From assembly GCA_051162045.1 (NCBI GenBank), contig JBISDI010000025.1: a DNA stretch of 58,233 nucleotides. The stretch is one strand, 5' to 3'. A program made the position numbers and the translations under genes. Numbering within the stretch: position 1 is the stretch's first letter; every line of letters begins with the position of its first letter. Below the pieces are notes generated by a model. It made no database searches, was not told the DNA's origin, and saw only the letters and a list, made by a program, of their open reading frames with translations. The stretch comes from Anaerozeibacter quisquiliarum (lineage in GTDB: Bacteria; Bacillota; Clostridia; Christensenellales; Aristaeellaceae). Positions 47,475 to 56,237 of the stretch are shown here, piece by piece.

Positions 47475-47503
47475 TTGACATTAAAAAGGGCTTGTGCTAT
47501 GAT
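47475..47503 (+). promoter_or_regulatory. Sigma-A promoter of the oligopeptide-binding protein gene
   Basis: TTGACA (47475-47480, consensus), 17-nt spacer, TATGAT (47498-47503); divergent from greA. Confidence 0.87.
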
Positions 47504-47567
47504 ATGGCCGGTTAAATATGATTCTTTTCTCGCGCTGACATTCATTTTGCAAGGAGGGATTCCCCAC

Positions 47568-49148
47568 ATGAAGAGGCTGCTCACCGCGCTGCTGGCTTTG
47601 CTGCTGATTTTTAGCTTCACGCCGGCGCTGGCCATCGAACCTGACACCATCGTGTACCCGATCGAGAAGGATCCTCAGCAGATGGACCCCTCGCTCAACT
47701 CCTACTCGCTCTCGTCGCAGGTGCTGCAGCAGTTGTTCCGCGGGCTGTACAAGCTGAACGCCGAGCGCGAATACGTGCCCGCGATGGCCGAGAGCCACAC
47801 GCTGTCGGGCGACAACAAGACCTACACCTTCAAGCTGAGGGAAGGGCTCAAGTGGTCGGATGGTTCGCCGCTGACGGCGCGCGATTTTGAGTACGCGTGG
47901 AAGCGGGTGCTCAATCCCGAGGTGGCCTCCAAGGCGGCCAGCGACATGTGGGTGCTCAAGAACGGCCGCGCCTACGCAAAGGGCGAGGCGAAGATCGAGG
48001 ACGTGGGCGTGAAGGCGCTGGACGACCTGACGCTCGAGGTGGTGACCGAGAACCTGTGCCCCTGGTTCCTTGCGCTGACCGCGACGACCTCGTTCTTCCC
48101 GGTCAAGCAGGACGTGGTGGAGCAGACCGAGCCCTGGACCAAGAACCCCGCGACCTATGTGTGCAACGGCCCGTACAAGCCGGTCGAGTTCTCCTCGATG
48201 GAGCACATCAAGATGGTCAAGAACGAAAACTACGCGGACGCCGATCAGGTATCGATCCCGAACCTGACCTACGTGGTGATTCCCGACTGGAACACCGAGC
48301 TGACCGCCTACAACAACGGCGACGTGAACGTGTCGGATAACCTGACGCCCGACTCGGTCGCGCAGTATAAGGACAGCAGCGAATTTAACTCGCTGGGCCG
48401 CATTGGCATCCAGTATTGCGACTTCAACTGCGAGCTGCCCGAGTTCAGCGACGCGCGCGTGCGCCGCGCGTTCTCGATGGCGATCGACCGTCAGGCGCTG
48501 CTGACGGCGCTGCGGCTGACCTACAAACCGGTGTTCGGCTACGTGCCCTACTCGCAGCCTTCGCTGACCGATCCCGCCAAGGGCTACCGCGAGGTGGCGG
48601 GCGACATGTTCAAGTACGACGTGGAGGAAGCGAAGCGGCTGATGGCCGAGGCCGGCTACCCGAACGGGGAGGGCTTCCCGACGGTCAAGATTCTGGGCCA
48701 GTCGGACAATGAGCAGAAGATGCTGGTGCAGATTCTGGGCGAGATGTGGAAGACCAACCTCGGCATCAACTACGAGCTTCAAAACCTGGAGTCGTCGACC
48801 TACTGGGACGAGCTGGATCAGGGCAACTTCTCGGTCGATCGCAACGCGTTCACCTGCGACTATCCGGATCCGGTCGCGAACCTGACGATTTTCACCACCG
48901 GCTCGAACGCCTATGAGAACCGCTGGGACGACGCGGAGTACGACGCGATGATCGTGGCGGCCAACCAGATCGTCGATTCGGCCGAGCGCGAAGCGGCGTT
49001 GATCGCAGCGGAGCGGTACTTGGTGGAGCAGATGCCCGCGATGCCGGTCTACTCGATGGAGGATACCTTCCTGGTCAAGCCCGGCCTGACCGGCGTAATC
49101 AAGAACGTGATCGGGCACATCAACTTCGAGTACGCGAGGTTTGAATAA
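47568..49148 (+). CDS. OppA-like peptide ABC transporter substrate-binding protein without lipobox
   Basis: 526 residues, SBP family 5: YPIEKDPQQMDPSLNSYS, QLFRGLYKLNAEREYVPAMA, YTFKLREGLKWSDGSPLTARDF, VRRAFSMAIDRQALL and DYPDPVANLTIF. The signal peptide (KRLLTALLALLLIFSFTPALA) ends in a signal peptidase I-type ALA site and has no cysteine, so it is predicted to be released or held by a partner rather than lipidated, unusual for a Gram-positive OppA. No permease or ATPase genes adjoin it. ATG 47568 follows AAGGAGGG. Peptide specificity unknown. Confidence 0.93.
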   Translation: MKRLLTALLALLLIFSFTPALAIEPDTIVYPIEKDPQQMDPSLNSYSLSSQVLQQLFRGLYKLNAEREYVPAMAESHTLSGDNKTYTFKLREGLKWSDGSPLTARDFEYAWKRVLNPEVASKAASDMWVLKNGRAYAKGEAKIEDVGVKALDDLTLEVVTENLCPWFLALTATTSFFPVKQDVVEQTEPWTKNPATYVCNGPYKPVEFSSMEHIKMVKNENYADADQVSIPNLTYVVIPDWNTELTAYNNGDVNVSDNLTPDSVAQYKDSSEFNSLGRIGIQYCDFNCELPEFSDARVRRAFSMAIDRQALLTALRLTYKPVFGYVPYSQPSLTDPAKGYREVAGDMFKYDVEEAKRLMAEAGYPNGEGFPTVKILGQSDNEQKMLVQILGEMWKTNLGINYELQNLESSTYWDELDQGNFSVDRNAFTCDYPDPVANLTIFTTGSNAYENRWDDAEYDAMIVAANQIVDSAEREAALIAAERYLVEQMPAMPVYSMEDTFLVKPGLTGVIKNVIGHINFEYARFE

Positions 49149-49160
49149 GGGTTAGGGGAG

Positions 49161-49226
49161 CCCCGCATGAGCGGAAGGGCGTCCAGAGGCTTTGTCCTCT
49201 GGACGCCCTTCACGCTCCACGCGGGG
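49161..49226. repeat. Dispersed intergenic hairpin repeat, copy 5 (plus orientation)
   Basis: Perfect 15-bp stem AAGGGCGTCCAGAGG (49175-49189) with 49196-49210, loop CTTTGT; outer arms CCCCGCATGAGCG and CGCTCCACGCGGGG. It lies between the convergent OppA-like and carboxypeptidase genes, 12 nt after the former's stop and touching the latter's. Confidence 0.84.
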
Positions 49227-49228
49227 GA

Positions 49229-50680
49229 CTACCTATTGCTCCCCCCGTACCTGTCGTACGCCTTGCGCCGGCGCTTGAGCATGTCCCTGCGCCGCCGGCG
49301 TTCCCTTGCCGCGGCGCGCAGCTTTGCGACGATCACCGCGATCAGCAACAACACCAGCACGATCGCGCCGATCAGCACCGCCGGCGAGGTCAGCGTTTCC
49401 CTGAGCCCCGGGAACAGCCGCTCCATCGAGAAAGGCTCGGCCTCGCGCGCTACGTCGCGGCTGGCCACCAGCTTTGCTTCCACGTTCTGACCGTTCATCG
49501 GCATCGTCAGCGTGCCCAGAATGTCGCCCATGCGGATCGGCGCCGTGAGCTCGTCCGTGTAGGACACCTTAAGCCCCTCTGAAAACGCCTTGAGCGACTC
49601 CGCCTCGCGCTCCGGCAGGCATTTGAGCTTGTATCCGTCCAGTGCCGTGCCCGGCACCACGGAAAGCTTCAGCACCCCCGCGTCCGGGTCGTTCAGCGCC
49701 GCGTCCTTCACGCTCGCGTATACCGGCGCGCGCTCGAGCAGTTGCTCAAACGTCAGCGTCTCATACCGCGTAATCGCGTAGTCCATGAGCCGCGCGGTGT
49801 CCGTCCACTTATTGTCCGGTTCCTTGCCGCCGCCGCACTTGAGCACCACCGAGATCAGCTCCACCCCATCCTTGACTGCCGCGCCCACAAAGCACTGGCC
49901 CGCCTTGGAATGGTAGCCGGTCTTGATGCCGACCAGATCGGGGTAGTAGAACTTGCTGCTGGCCACGAACATCGGGTTCTTCGTGGCAAACGTCACCTTC
50001 TCGCGCAGCGCGGTCGGCGCCATCGTATACGACTTGGCCGCCACGATGTCGCGGAAGTCGCGGCTCAGCATCGCCTCGCGCGCGAGCAGCGCCAGGTCGT
50101 AGGCGGTCGACACATGCGCCTCGTCGTGGTAGCCGTGGGCATTGACGAAGTGGGTATCCTTCATGCCCAGCTGCCGCGCGCGCTCGTTCATCATGTCCAC
50201 AAACGCCGGCACCGAGCCCGCCACGTGGACCGCCACCGCGACCGCGGCGTCGTTGCCCGACCGGATCATCATGCCGCTCAGCAGATCGCCCATGGTCATC
50301 TGCTCGCCCGGTTTGACGCCGGTGTTCGAGGAATCGCCCGGCACCTGCGCGGATTCGGGCGGGATGGTCACGATTTCCTCCATCGTGCCGTGCTCGAGCG
50401 CCAGCAGGCAGGTCATGATCTTGGTGGTGCTGGCGGGGTAGGTCTTGCGCCGGGCGTTTTTGTCGTAGAGCACGTCGCCCGTGCGGGCGTCCATCACCAG
50501 CGCGGCCCGGGCGGTCAGGTCGTCGTCGTTCAGGCTTTGGGGGCGCTTGGGGTCGTATGTGTCCACGCGCGCGGGCTTGGCCGCCGCTTGGGCCGCGGCG
50601 CGCGGCGCGAGGGGACTTAAAAAAACCAGCGCCAGCGCCATGATAAGCGCGCTCGCGCGGCGGCGCATCTTCAGGGGCAT
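49229..50680 (-). CDS. D-alanyl-D-alanine carboxypeptidase (PBP5/DacF-like)
   Basis: 483 residues. Signal peptide (about 10-32, ALIMALALVFLSPLAPRAAAQA), peptidase S11 domain with nucleophile motif YPASTTKIM, second motif MIRSGNDAA and KTG in VGIKTGYHSKAGQ. The PBP5 C-terminal beta domain follows, then a C-terminal membrane helix (about 445-468, AVLIGAIVLVLLLIAVIVAKL) and a very basic tail, in place of the usual amphipathic anchor. It trims pentapeptide stems in peptidoglycan; DacF-like forms act in spore cortex. Start taken as ATG 50680, nine bases after GGAAGG; ATG 50689 abuts that site. Confidence 0.94.
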   Translation of the reverse strand: MPLKMRRRASALIMALALVFLSPLAPRAAAQAAAKPARVDTYDPKRPQSLNDDDLTARAALVMDARTGDVLYDKNARRKTYPASTTKIMTCLLALEHGTMEEIVTIPPESAQVPGDSSNTGVKPGEQMTMGDLLSGMMIRSGNDAAVAVAVHVAGSVPAFVDMMNERARQLGMKDTHFVNAHGYHDEAHVSTAYDLALLAREAMLSRDFRDIVAAKSYTMAPTALREKVTFATKNPMFVASSKFYYPDLVGIKTGYHSKAGQCFVGAAVKDGVELISVVLKCGGGKEPDNKWTDTARLMDYAITRYETLTFEQLLERAPVYASVKDAALNDPDAGVLKLSVVPGTALDGYKLKCLPEREAESLKAFSEGLKVSYTDELTAPIRMGDILGTLTMPMNGQNVEAKLVASRDVAREAEPFSMERLFPGLRETLTSPAVLIGAIVLVLLLIAVIVAKLRAAARERRRRRDMLKRRRKAYDRYGGSNR

Positions 50681-50800
50681 CGCGTTCATCCTTCCGGATC
50701 GTCATATCTTTCGGAGAGAAACCTACAATACTATATCACCTTTGACGGCGTTTGTATAGTTTCAGTTCTATGTAAAATCCTGAGACCGCTTGTCTCGATG

Positions 50801-50829
50801 TTGAAATTTTCTGTAAATCCGTATATAAT
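50801..50829 (+). promoter_or_regulatory. Sigma-A promoter of the two-component operon
   Basis: TTGAAA (50801-50806), 17-nt spacer, TATAAT (50824-50829), 49 nt before the response regulator ATG. Confidence 0.83.
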
Positions 50830-50877
50830 AGTATTTGGAAAAATGTAATGCAATTCTCAATGGTAGGAGGTACGCCC

Positions 50878-51570
50878 ATGGCCAAGCGCATATTGATCGT
50901 TGATGACGAGCCCATGATCGTCAAAGGGCTGAAATATAGCTTGGAGCAGGACGGTTATGAAACCGAATCGGCGTACGACGGCGAGGACGCCGTGAACACC
51001 TTCTTTGCCGGCAAGTTCGACCTGGTGCTGCTCGACGTGATGCTGCCCGGCATGGGCGGCATCGAGGTATGCCAGCGCATCCGCGAAAAGAGCGACGTGC
51101 CGATCATCATGCTGACCGCCAAGGGCGAGGATATGGACAAAATTCTGGGCCTCGAGTACGGCGCGGACGACTACATGACCAAGCCCTTCAACATCCTGGA
51201 GGTCAAGGCCCGCATCAAGACCATCTTCCGCCGCACCGCCATGATGATGCGCGATTCCGACGCGAAGCTGCTCAAGGTGCGCGACATGGTCATCAACCTG
51301 AACAACCGCTCGGTCACCATCGGCGAGAAGGAGGTCAACCTGACCGCCAAGGAGTTCGACCTGCTGCAGCTGTTCGTATCCAACCGCGGCAAGGTATTCT
51401 CCCGCGAATCGCTGCTCGAAACCATTTGGAAATACGATTACCTGGGCGATTTGCGCACCGTGGACGTGCACATCCGCAGGCTTCGCGAAAAGGTAGAAAA
51501 GAACCCCGCCCAGCCCGAATTCATCTTCACCAAATGGGGAGTGGGATACTATTTTACCGACAAGGATTAA
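50878..51570 (+). CDS. OmpR/WalR-family response regulator
   Basis: 230 residues. Receiver (1-118): acidic DD at 9-10, phosphoacceptor Asp53 in LLDVMLPG, switch region IIMLTAKGED and Lys in YMTKPF. The OmpR winged-helix domain (about 130-228) has VNLTAKEFDLLQLFVSNRGKVFSRE followed by RTVDVHIRRLREK and GVGYYF. ATG 50878 follows TAGGAGG. First gene of a four-gene operon with a sensor kinase, a GerMN lipoprotein and a VanZ-like protein. It closely resembles WalR/MtrA types that control cell-wall genes, which is an inference. Confidence 0.93.
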   Translation: MAKRILIVDDEPMIVKGLKYSLEQDGYETESAYDGEDAVNTFFAGKFDLVLLDVMLPGMGGIEVCQRIREKSDVPIIMLTAKGEDMDKILGLEYGADDYMTKPFNILEVKARIKTIFRRTAMMMRDSDAKLLKVRDMVINLNNRSVTIGEKEVNLTAKEFDLLQLFVSNRGKVFSRESLLETIWKYDYLGDLRTVDVHIRRLREKVEKNPAQPEFIFTKWGVGYYFTDKD

Positions 51571-51601
51571 AACCATCCTCTACTCCATACGCTGGAGAAT
51601 T

Positions 51602-53020
51602 GTGCTCGCCTACCTGCTGATTATCTGCGTTGCGTTTTTCACTGTGTCCGCATCGCTGATCCGCATGGTGGGCGAACATCTGTTTACCCAGAAGGTGCGC
51701 GAGGAGCAGCGGCTGACCGACGATTTGGCGGTCGGCATGGCCGCGCCGCTCGCTGCGCGCGACGCCGTGGCGCTGCACAGGCAGGCGGCCGCCTCGGGTC
51801 AGCCGGGCGACCGGGTGCTGGTGCTCGACCTGTACGGCGTGGTGCAGGCCGACGCCCGCTCGCAGCTCAACGGCCGGCGGCTGATGTTACAGGAGGTGAG
51901 CGATGTGCTGTCGGGCCGCGGCAGCACCTACGGCTTCTACAATGCGCGCACCTCGAGCGCCGACGTGTGGTCGTCGCTGACCGGCGCGCGGGACGGCAGC
52001 GCGCTCACCGGCATATACGCCGCGCCCATCCTGAACGACGCGCAGCTCTCGGGCGTGCTGGTGTACATGACCGACGCGCGCGAGGTCTACGAGAGCCTCA
52101 CGCTGATGCAGCGACAGATGGGCGTGTGGCTGGTGCTGGTGGCGGCGGTGGTGCTGCTTTTGTCGGTTTTGATCTCCCGCATCTTTACGCGCCCGATCGA
52201 GGAACTGACCCAGGGCATCCAGCGCATGTCGGGCGGCGACTTCTCCGTGCGGGTCAACGTGCCCGGCAAGAACGAGTTCGCGCAGCTGGCGGGCACGTTC
52301 AACATGATGTGCGAGCGGCTCTCAAGCCTCGACCAGACGCGCAATCAGTTCGTATCCAACGCCTCCCACGAGCTCAAGACGCCGCTGTCGGCCATGAAGA
52401 TCCTGATCGAGACGCTGCTCTACCAGGAGGGCTACGACGCGGGTATGCAAAAGGAGTTCCTGACCGACATCAACGGCGAGATCGACCGGCTGAACGCGAT
52501 CGTGAACGACCTTCTAACCCTTGTGCACATCGACAGCGGGCGCATGCAGCTCAAGCCCGAACTTATAAAGCTCGACGAGCTGGTCGCCGAGACTGCGCGC
52601 CGACTGCGCCCGCTGGCCGATGCGCGCGACATCCAGCTCGATATGGCGGTCAAGGACAAGATCGATACGATGGCCGACGCGCAGAAGCTGTCCCAAGTGT
52701 TCTACAACCTGCTCGACAACGCGATCAAGTACACCCCCGAGGGCGGGCGCGTGCGCATCGAGCTTGCGCGCGCCGCGCGCAAGGCGGTGGTCAAAGTATC
52801 CGACACCGGCATCGGCATCCCCAAGGCCGACCAACTGCACGTGTTCGACCGCTTCTACCGCGTGGACAAGGCGCGCGCGCGCACCACCGGTGGAACCGGA
52901 CTGGGCCTGTCGATCGTCAAACAGATCGTCATGCTGCACGAGGGAACGATCACCGTGAGCAGCGAGGAAGAGGTGGGCAGCGTGTTCACCGTGGAATTGC
53001 CGATTATCAATTTGGGATGA
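51602..53020 (+). CDS. Membrane sensor histidine kinase
   Basis: 472 residues as given: TM1 (1-20), extracytoplasmic sensor domain (about 28-165), TM2 (about 172-192, VWLVLVAAVVLLLSVLIS), HAMP (about 193-245), HisKA with His256 in NASHELKTPLSAMK, and HATPase (N box LDNAIKYTPEGG, G1 VSDTGIGIP, G2 GGTGLGLSIV). The N-terminus is uncertain: the frame stays open upstream, with family-like residues IKTILYSIRWR, to an ATT codon at 51566 that overlaps the regulator's stop. GTG 51602 has only a weak ribosome site. Confidence 0.92.
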   Translation: MLAYLLIICVAFFTVSASLIRMVGEHLFTQKVREEQRLTDDLAVGMAAPLAARDAVALHRQAAASGQPGDRVLVLDLYGVVQADARSQLNGRRLMLQEVSDVLSGRGSTYGFYNARTSSADVWSSLTGARDGSALTGIYAAPILNDAQLSGVLVYMTDAREVYESLTLMQRQMGVWLVLVAAVVLLLSVLISRIFTRPIEELTQGIQRMSGGDFSVRVNVPGKNEFAQLAGTFNMMCERLSSLDQTRNQFVSNASHELKTPLSAMKILIETLLYQEGYDAGMQKEFLTDINGEIDRLNAIVNDLLTLVHIDSGRMQLKPELIKLDELVAETARRLRPLADARDIQLDMAVKDKIDTMADAQKLSQVFYNLLDNAIKYTPEGGRVRIELARAARKAVVKVSDTGIGIPKADQLHVFDRFYRVDKARARTTGGTGLGLSIVKQIVMLHEGTITVSSEEEVGSVFTVELPIINLG

Positions 53021-53039
53021 TGCAATGGGAGGACAGGTT

Positions 53040-54554
53040 TTGAAACGTTGGTTTGCGCTTCTTCTGTGCCTTGTGATGGCGCTGCCGCTCGGCGGCTGCA
53101 CGTCGGTGTCGCTCGTGCCTGTTCAGCAGACGGGCGACGTGGCGCTGCCGCTGCCCAAGGAGAAGATACCCGCCGCGCCGACCGGCGACAGCCGCTCCGA
53201 GAGCTCGGCGCGCGTGAGCCTGTACTTCATCAGCGCCGACCAGAAGCAACTGACCCCGCTGTCGCGCACCATGCTCGTCAAGGGCGAGGACACGCTGACC
53301 GAGCGCACGCTCAAGCGGTTGCTCGACGCCGAGGACAGCGGGCCGGCCGGGTTGATGCCCGTCGCGCCCGCGGGCACGCGCGTCGAGTGGATCGAGCAGT
53401 CGCAGGGCGTGGTGACGCTGAGCCTGACGATGGACGCGCTGAAGCTGGACGCGCCGGCGATGTGCTGGATGGAGGCCGCGATCGCGGACACGCTGACCGC
53501 GCTTAACGGCATCCGCTACGTGAACGTGCTGATCGACGGCAAGGCGGAGAGCGCCACGATGATCCCTGCGGGCACGCTGAGCCGCACCGACCTGAACCTG
53601 ACCGCATTGTGGACACAGCGGCAGGACGACGACGAGCGCCTGGACGCCGACCCGGCGCTGGCCGCGATCGGGCGCGACGCGACGCTGTACTTCGCCGGTT
53701 GGTCGGGCGACCGCATGCTGCCCGAAGTGCGCCCTATCACGCTGAACACCCACGAATTCGCCGAGGTGCTGATCGAGGAGCTGCGCAAGGGCCCGCGCGG
53801 CACCGCGCAGGCGCACGCCGTGTTGCCTCAAGACGCCCGGCTCAAGTACGCGCCCGACATCGATATGCTGGACGACGGGCGGCGCGTGCTCAAGCTGGCG
53901 TTTGAGGGGGACCTGTTTGCGCTGCTTAAGCGCGACGGCCTGTCGGCGTGGCAGCTGTTCGGCGCGCTGTCGCTGACGCTGTGCCGGTTTATCCCGGAGC
54001 TGGACGGGCTGCGCATCTGGGTGGGCGACGACACGAGCCTGGTCACCAAGCTGACCGACGGCGTGCGTCGGTACAGCTTCCCGGACGGGGTGGTCTCGCC
54101 CGATATGTTCGAGGTGGGGCGCGTGGCGCGGCTCTACTTCGCAGGCGCGGACGGCGCGCTGACCGCGGTCGACCGGCTCGTGGACCAGTACAGTGCGGTA
54201 TCGCCGCGCGCGCTGCTCGAGCAACTGATCGACGGGCCGCTGGTGTTCGACGGCGGCGCGAAGCCGGTCATGCCCGACGGGGTGGCGGACGCCGACCTGC
54301 TGGGCATCCGGATCGAGGAGCGCACCGCGCTGGTCAACCTATCCAGCAACTTCTACCGGCTGTGCCAGGGCCTGACGCCCGACGAGGAGCGCAATCTGAT
54401 CTACGCCATGGTCAACACGCTGTGCGAGCTGGATTTCGTCAACCGCGTGCGGTTCTACGTGGCCGGCGCGACCGTCGACACGCTGACCCGCGACATCTTC
54501 CTGCGGGGTGCGCTGCTGCCCAATCCGGGGCTGGTGGGAAGGACCGATCATTGA
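53040..54554 (+). CDS. Lipoprotein with three GerMN domains (LpqB/GerM-like)
   Basis: 504 residues. Lipobox LGGC (Cys20) after a 19-residue signal peptide. Three GerMN-type units can be aligned by eye, starting at SLYFISADQKQL, TLYFAGWSGDRM and RLYFAGADGALT, each followed by a helix ending EELRKGP or EQLIDGP-like and a strand pair (VVTLSLT, VLKLAFE, TALVNLS). GerMN domains occur in spore germination protein GerM and in actinobacterial LpqB, which modulates sensor kinase MtrB. Start taken as TTG 53040 after GGGAGGA. It sits 19 nt after the sensor kinase, so it may be its extracellular modulator. Confidence 0.85.
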   Translation: MKRWFALLLCLVMALPLGGCTSVSLVPVQQTGDVALPLPKEKIPAAPTGDSRSESSARVSLYFISADQKQLTPLSRTMLVKGEDTLTERTLKRLLDAEDSGPAGLMPVAPAGTRVEWIEQSQGVVTLSLTMDALKLDAPAMCWMEAAIADTLTALNGIRYVNVLIDGKAESATMIPAGTLSRTDLNLTALWTQRQDDDERLDADPALAAIGRDATLYFAGWSGDRMLPEVRPITLNTHEFAEVLIEELRKGPRGTAQAHAVLPQDARLKYAPDIDMLDDGRRVLKLAFEGDLFALLKRDGLSAWQLFGALSLTLCRFIPELDGLRIWVGDDTSLVTKLTDGVRRYSFPDGVVSPDMFEVGRVARLYFAGADGALTAVDRLVDQYSAVSPRALLEQLIDGPLVFDGGAKPVMPDGVADADLLGIRIEERTALVNLSSNFYRLCQGLTPDEERNLIYAMVNTLCELDFVNRVRFYVAGATVDTLTRDIFLRGALLPNPGLVGRTDH

Positions 54555-55027
54555 AGCGCAGGCGATGGACGCGGGTTCTGTGGATATTGGTGGCGGCGCA
54601 ACTTATGCTGATCTTCACGATGTCGGCGCAGGAGGCACCTGCGTCGCGCGCGATGAGCCTTACGGTGTCGCGGGCGGTGGCGCGCGCGGTCACACCCGGC
54701 TTTGACGGCATGACGCATGCCGCGCAGGCGGGCGCGGTGGAGAAGATGCACCACGCGGTGCGTAAGGGTGCGCATCTGCTCGAATACGCGATGCTGGGCG
54801 CGCTCTTGACGCTGGCGCTGCGCGGCGCGGGCCGGCGGCGCGCGGCGCTGACGGCGGTGCTGCTGAGCGCGGGGTGGGCGGCGTTCGATGAGATGCGCCA
54901 ACTGACCGTGCCCGGGCGCGCCGGGCTGATGAGCGATGTGTGGATCGACATAGCCGGAGCGGCGCTGGGCGCGCTGGCCGCGCGCTTGCTGCTGGCGGTT
55001 CGGCGCGCGCTCCGGGCCCGGCGGTGA
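54551..55027 (+). CDS. VanZ-like family membrane protein
   Basis: 158 residues. Motifs of VanZ: HAVRKGAHLLEYAMLGALL, AAFDEMRQLTVPGRAG and SDVWIDIAGAALGAL, with about four membrane segments. It starts with TTG 54551, overlapping the GerMN gene stop (TTGA), with GGGAAGG upstream, so it is the last gene of the two-component operon. VanZ proteins are linked to glycopeptide tolerance and envelope phenotypes; molecular role unknown. Confidence 0.9.
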   Translation: MKRRRWTRVLWILVAAQLMLIFTMSAQEAPASRAMSLTVSRAVARAVTPGFDGMTHAAQAGAVEKMHHAVRKGAHLLEYAMLGALLTLALRGAGRRRAALTAVLLSAGWAAFDEMRQLTVPGRAGLMSDVWIDIAGAALGALAARLLLAVRRALRARR

Positions 55028-55045
55028 GGCCCGGCGGTGAGCGTT

Positions 55046-56212
55046 CTACGGGTTTTGCCCCACCATCCTGTTCAACTGCTCGGTCATGAACAGCATCAGC
55101 GCCGCGAAGACGAAGAGATACATGGGGTACAGCCCGATGCCGATGCTGCCCGCGATCAGGCCGAACAGCGGCGGCATGAAGGTCGAGCCGGTATAGGCGC
55201 TGGCCATCTGGACGCCGACGATGGCCTGGGCGTTCTCCTTGCCGAAGTTGGCGGGCGTTAAGTGGATGATGGCCGGATACACGGGCGCGCAGCCCAGCCC
55301 GATGACGATCAGACCGTTCAGGCACAGCCAGTCGGCCTTTACGGGCAGCCAAACGGCCAGGATCCCCGCGAGCACCACGCCTATCCCGATCCGGATCATG
55401 TTCCGGTCGCCGATCCTGTCGGAGATGAAGCCGCACAGGAAGCGCCCGATCATGATGCCGATAAAGAAGAACGAGGCGTACTTCGCCGCGACTTCCGGGG
55501 ATACGCCCCGCTGCAGGACGAGAAAGCTGCTCGCCCACAGCCCGGTCGTCGTCTCCAGGGCGCAATAGCACAGAAATGCCGGCAGGATGAACTTGACCCC
55601 CTTGATCCGCATGATTTGCGAAAGCGTCAGCGAAGGGGCCTTTTTTTGTTCTTCCGACGCGGCCTTCCGGCCCTTCCATAAAGACAGGCCGGCGAACAGG
55701 CAGGCGGTCAGCGCCATCTGCATGATCGACACCGTCCGGTATCCGCCGGTCCAGCCCATGCCGCTCGCGAGGCTGTGCCCCATGATCAGCGGGCTGACCG
55801 CCGCGCCCACGCCCCAGAAAGCGTGCAGCCAGTTCATATGCCGCGAGGCGTAGTGCAGCGCGACGTAGTTGTTCAGCGCGGCGTCAACCGCCCCGGCCCC
55901 GAGCCCGTAGGGGATCGCCCAAACGCACAGCATCCAGAACGACCCCGATAGGGAAAAGCCGAACAGCGCCACCGCGGTCATCAAGACGCTCACGGCCGTG
56001 ACAGAGCCGACGCCAAACCGCTTCGTCAGCCGGTCGGACGACAGGCTCGAGACGATCGTGCCGCCCGCGATAATCATCGAAACGATGCCGGCAAACGACA
56101 GCGGGACGCCCATCTGCGCCCGGATCAGGGGCCACGCCGAACCGAGCAGCGAGTCCGGCAGTCCCAGCCCGATGAACGCCACATAGATCAGGGTAAGCAG
56201 GAGCGCGTACAT
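55046..56212 (-). CDS. Major facilitator superfamily transporter
   Basis: 388 residues with about twelve membrane segments. N-terminal FIGLGLPDSLLGSAWP and LSSDRLTKRFGVGSVT (MFS motif A-like loop), then HAFWGVGAAVSPLIMG and CGFISDRIGDRNMIRIG (second motif A). Similar in pattern to FucP/YfkF-type sugar permeases. GAGGTGA precedes the ATG. Divergent from the AraC-type regulator gene, which probably controls it. Substrate unknown; a sugar or sugar derivative is most likely. Confidence 0.9.
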   Translation of the reverse strand: MYALLLTLIYVAFIGLGLPDSLLGSAWPLIRAQMGVPLSFAGIVSMIIAGGTIVSSLSSDRLTKRFGVGSVTAVSVLMTAVALFGFSLSGSFWMLCVWAIPYGLGAGAVDAALNNYVALHYASRHMNWLHAFWGVGAAVSPLIMGHSLASGMGWTGGYRTVSIMQMALTACLFAGLSLWKGRKAASEEQKKAPSLTLSQIMRIKGVKFILPAFLCYCALETTTGLWASSFLVLQRGVSPEVAAKYASFFFIGIMIGRFLCGFISDRIGDRNMIRIGIGVVLAGILAVWLPVKADWLCLNGLIVIGLGCAPVYPAIIHLTPANFGKENAQAIVGVQMASAYTGSTFMPPLFGLIAGSIGIGLYPMYLFVFAALMLFMTEQLNRMVGQNP

Positions 56213-56237
56213 AGGATCACCTCATGTTGTCTAATTC

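Noticed and set aside
47481..49118. Minus-strand open frame of 545 codons opposite the OppA-like gene
   Set aside because: It is a shadow frame caused by high GC; residue composition is His/Arg/Val-rich and matches no family, whereas the plus strand encodes a clear SBP family 5 protein.
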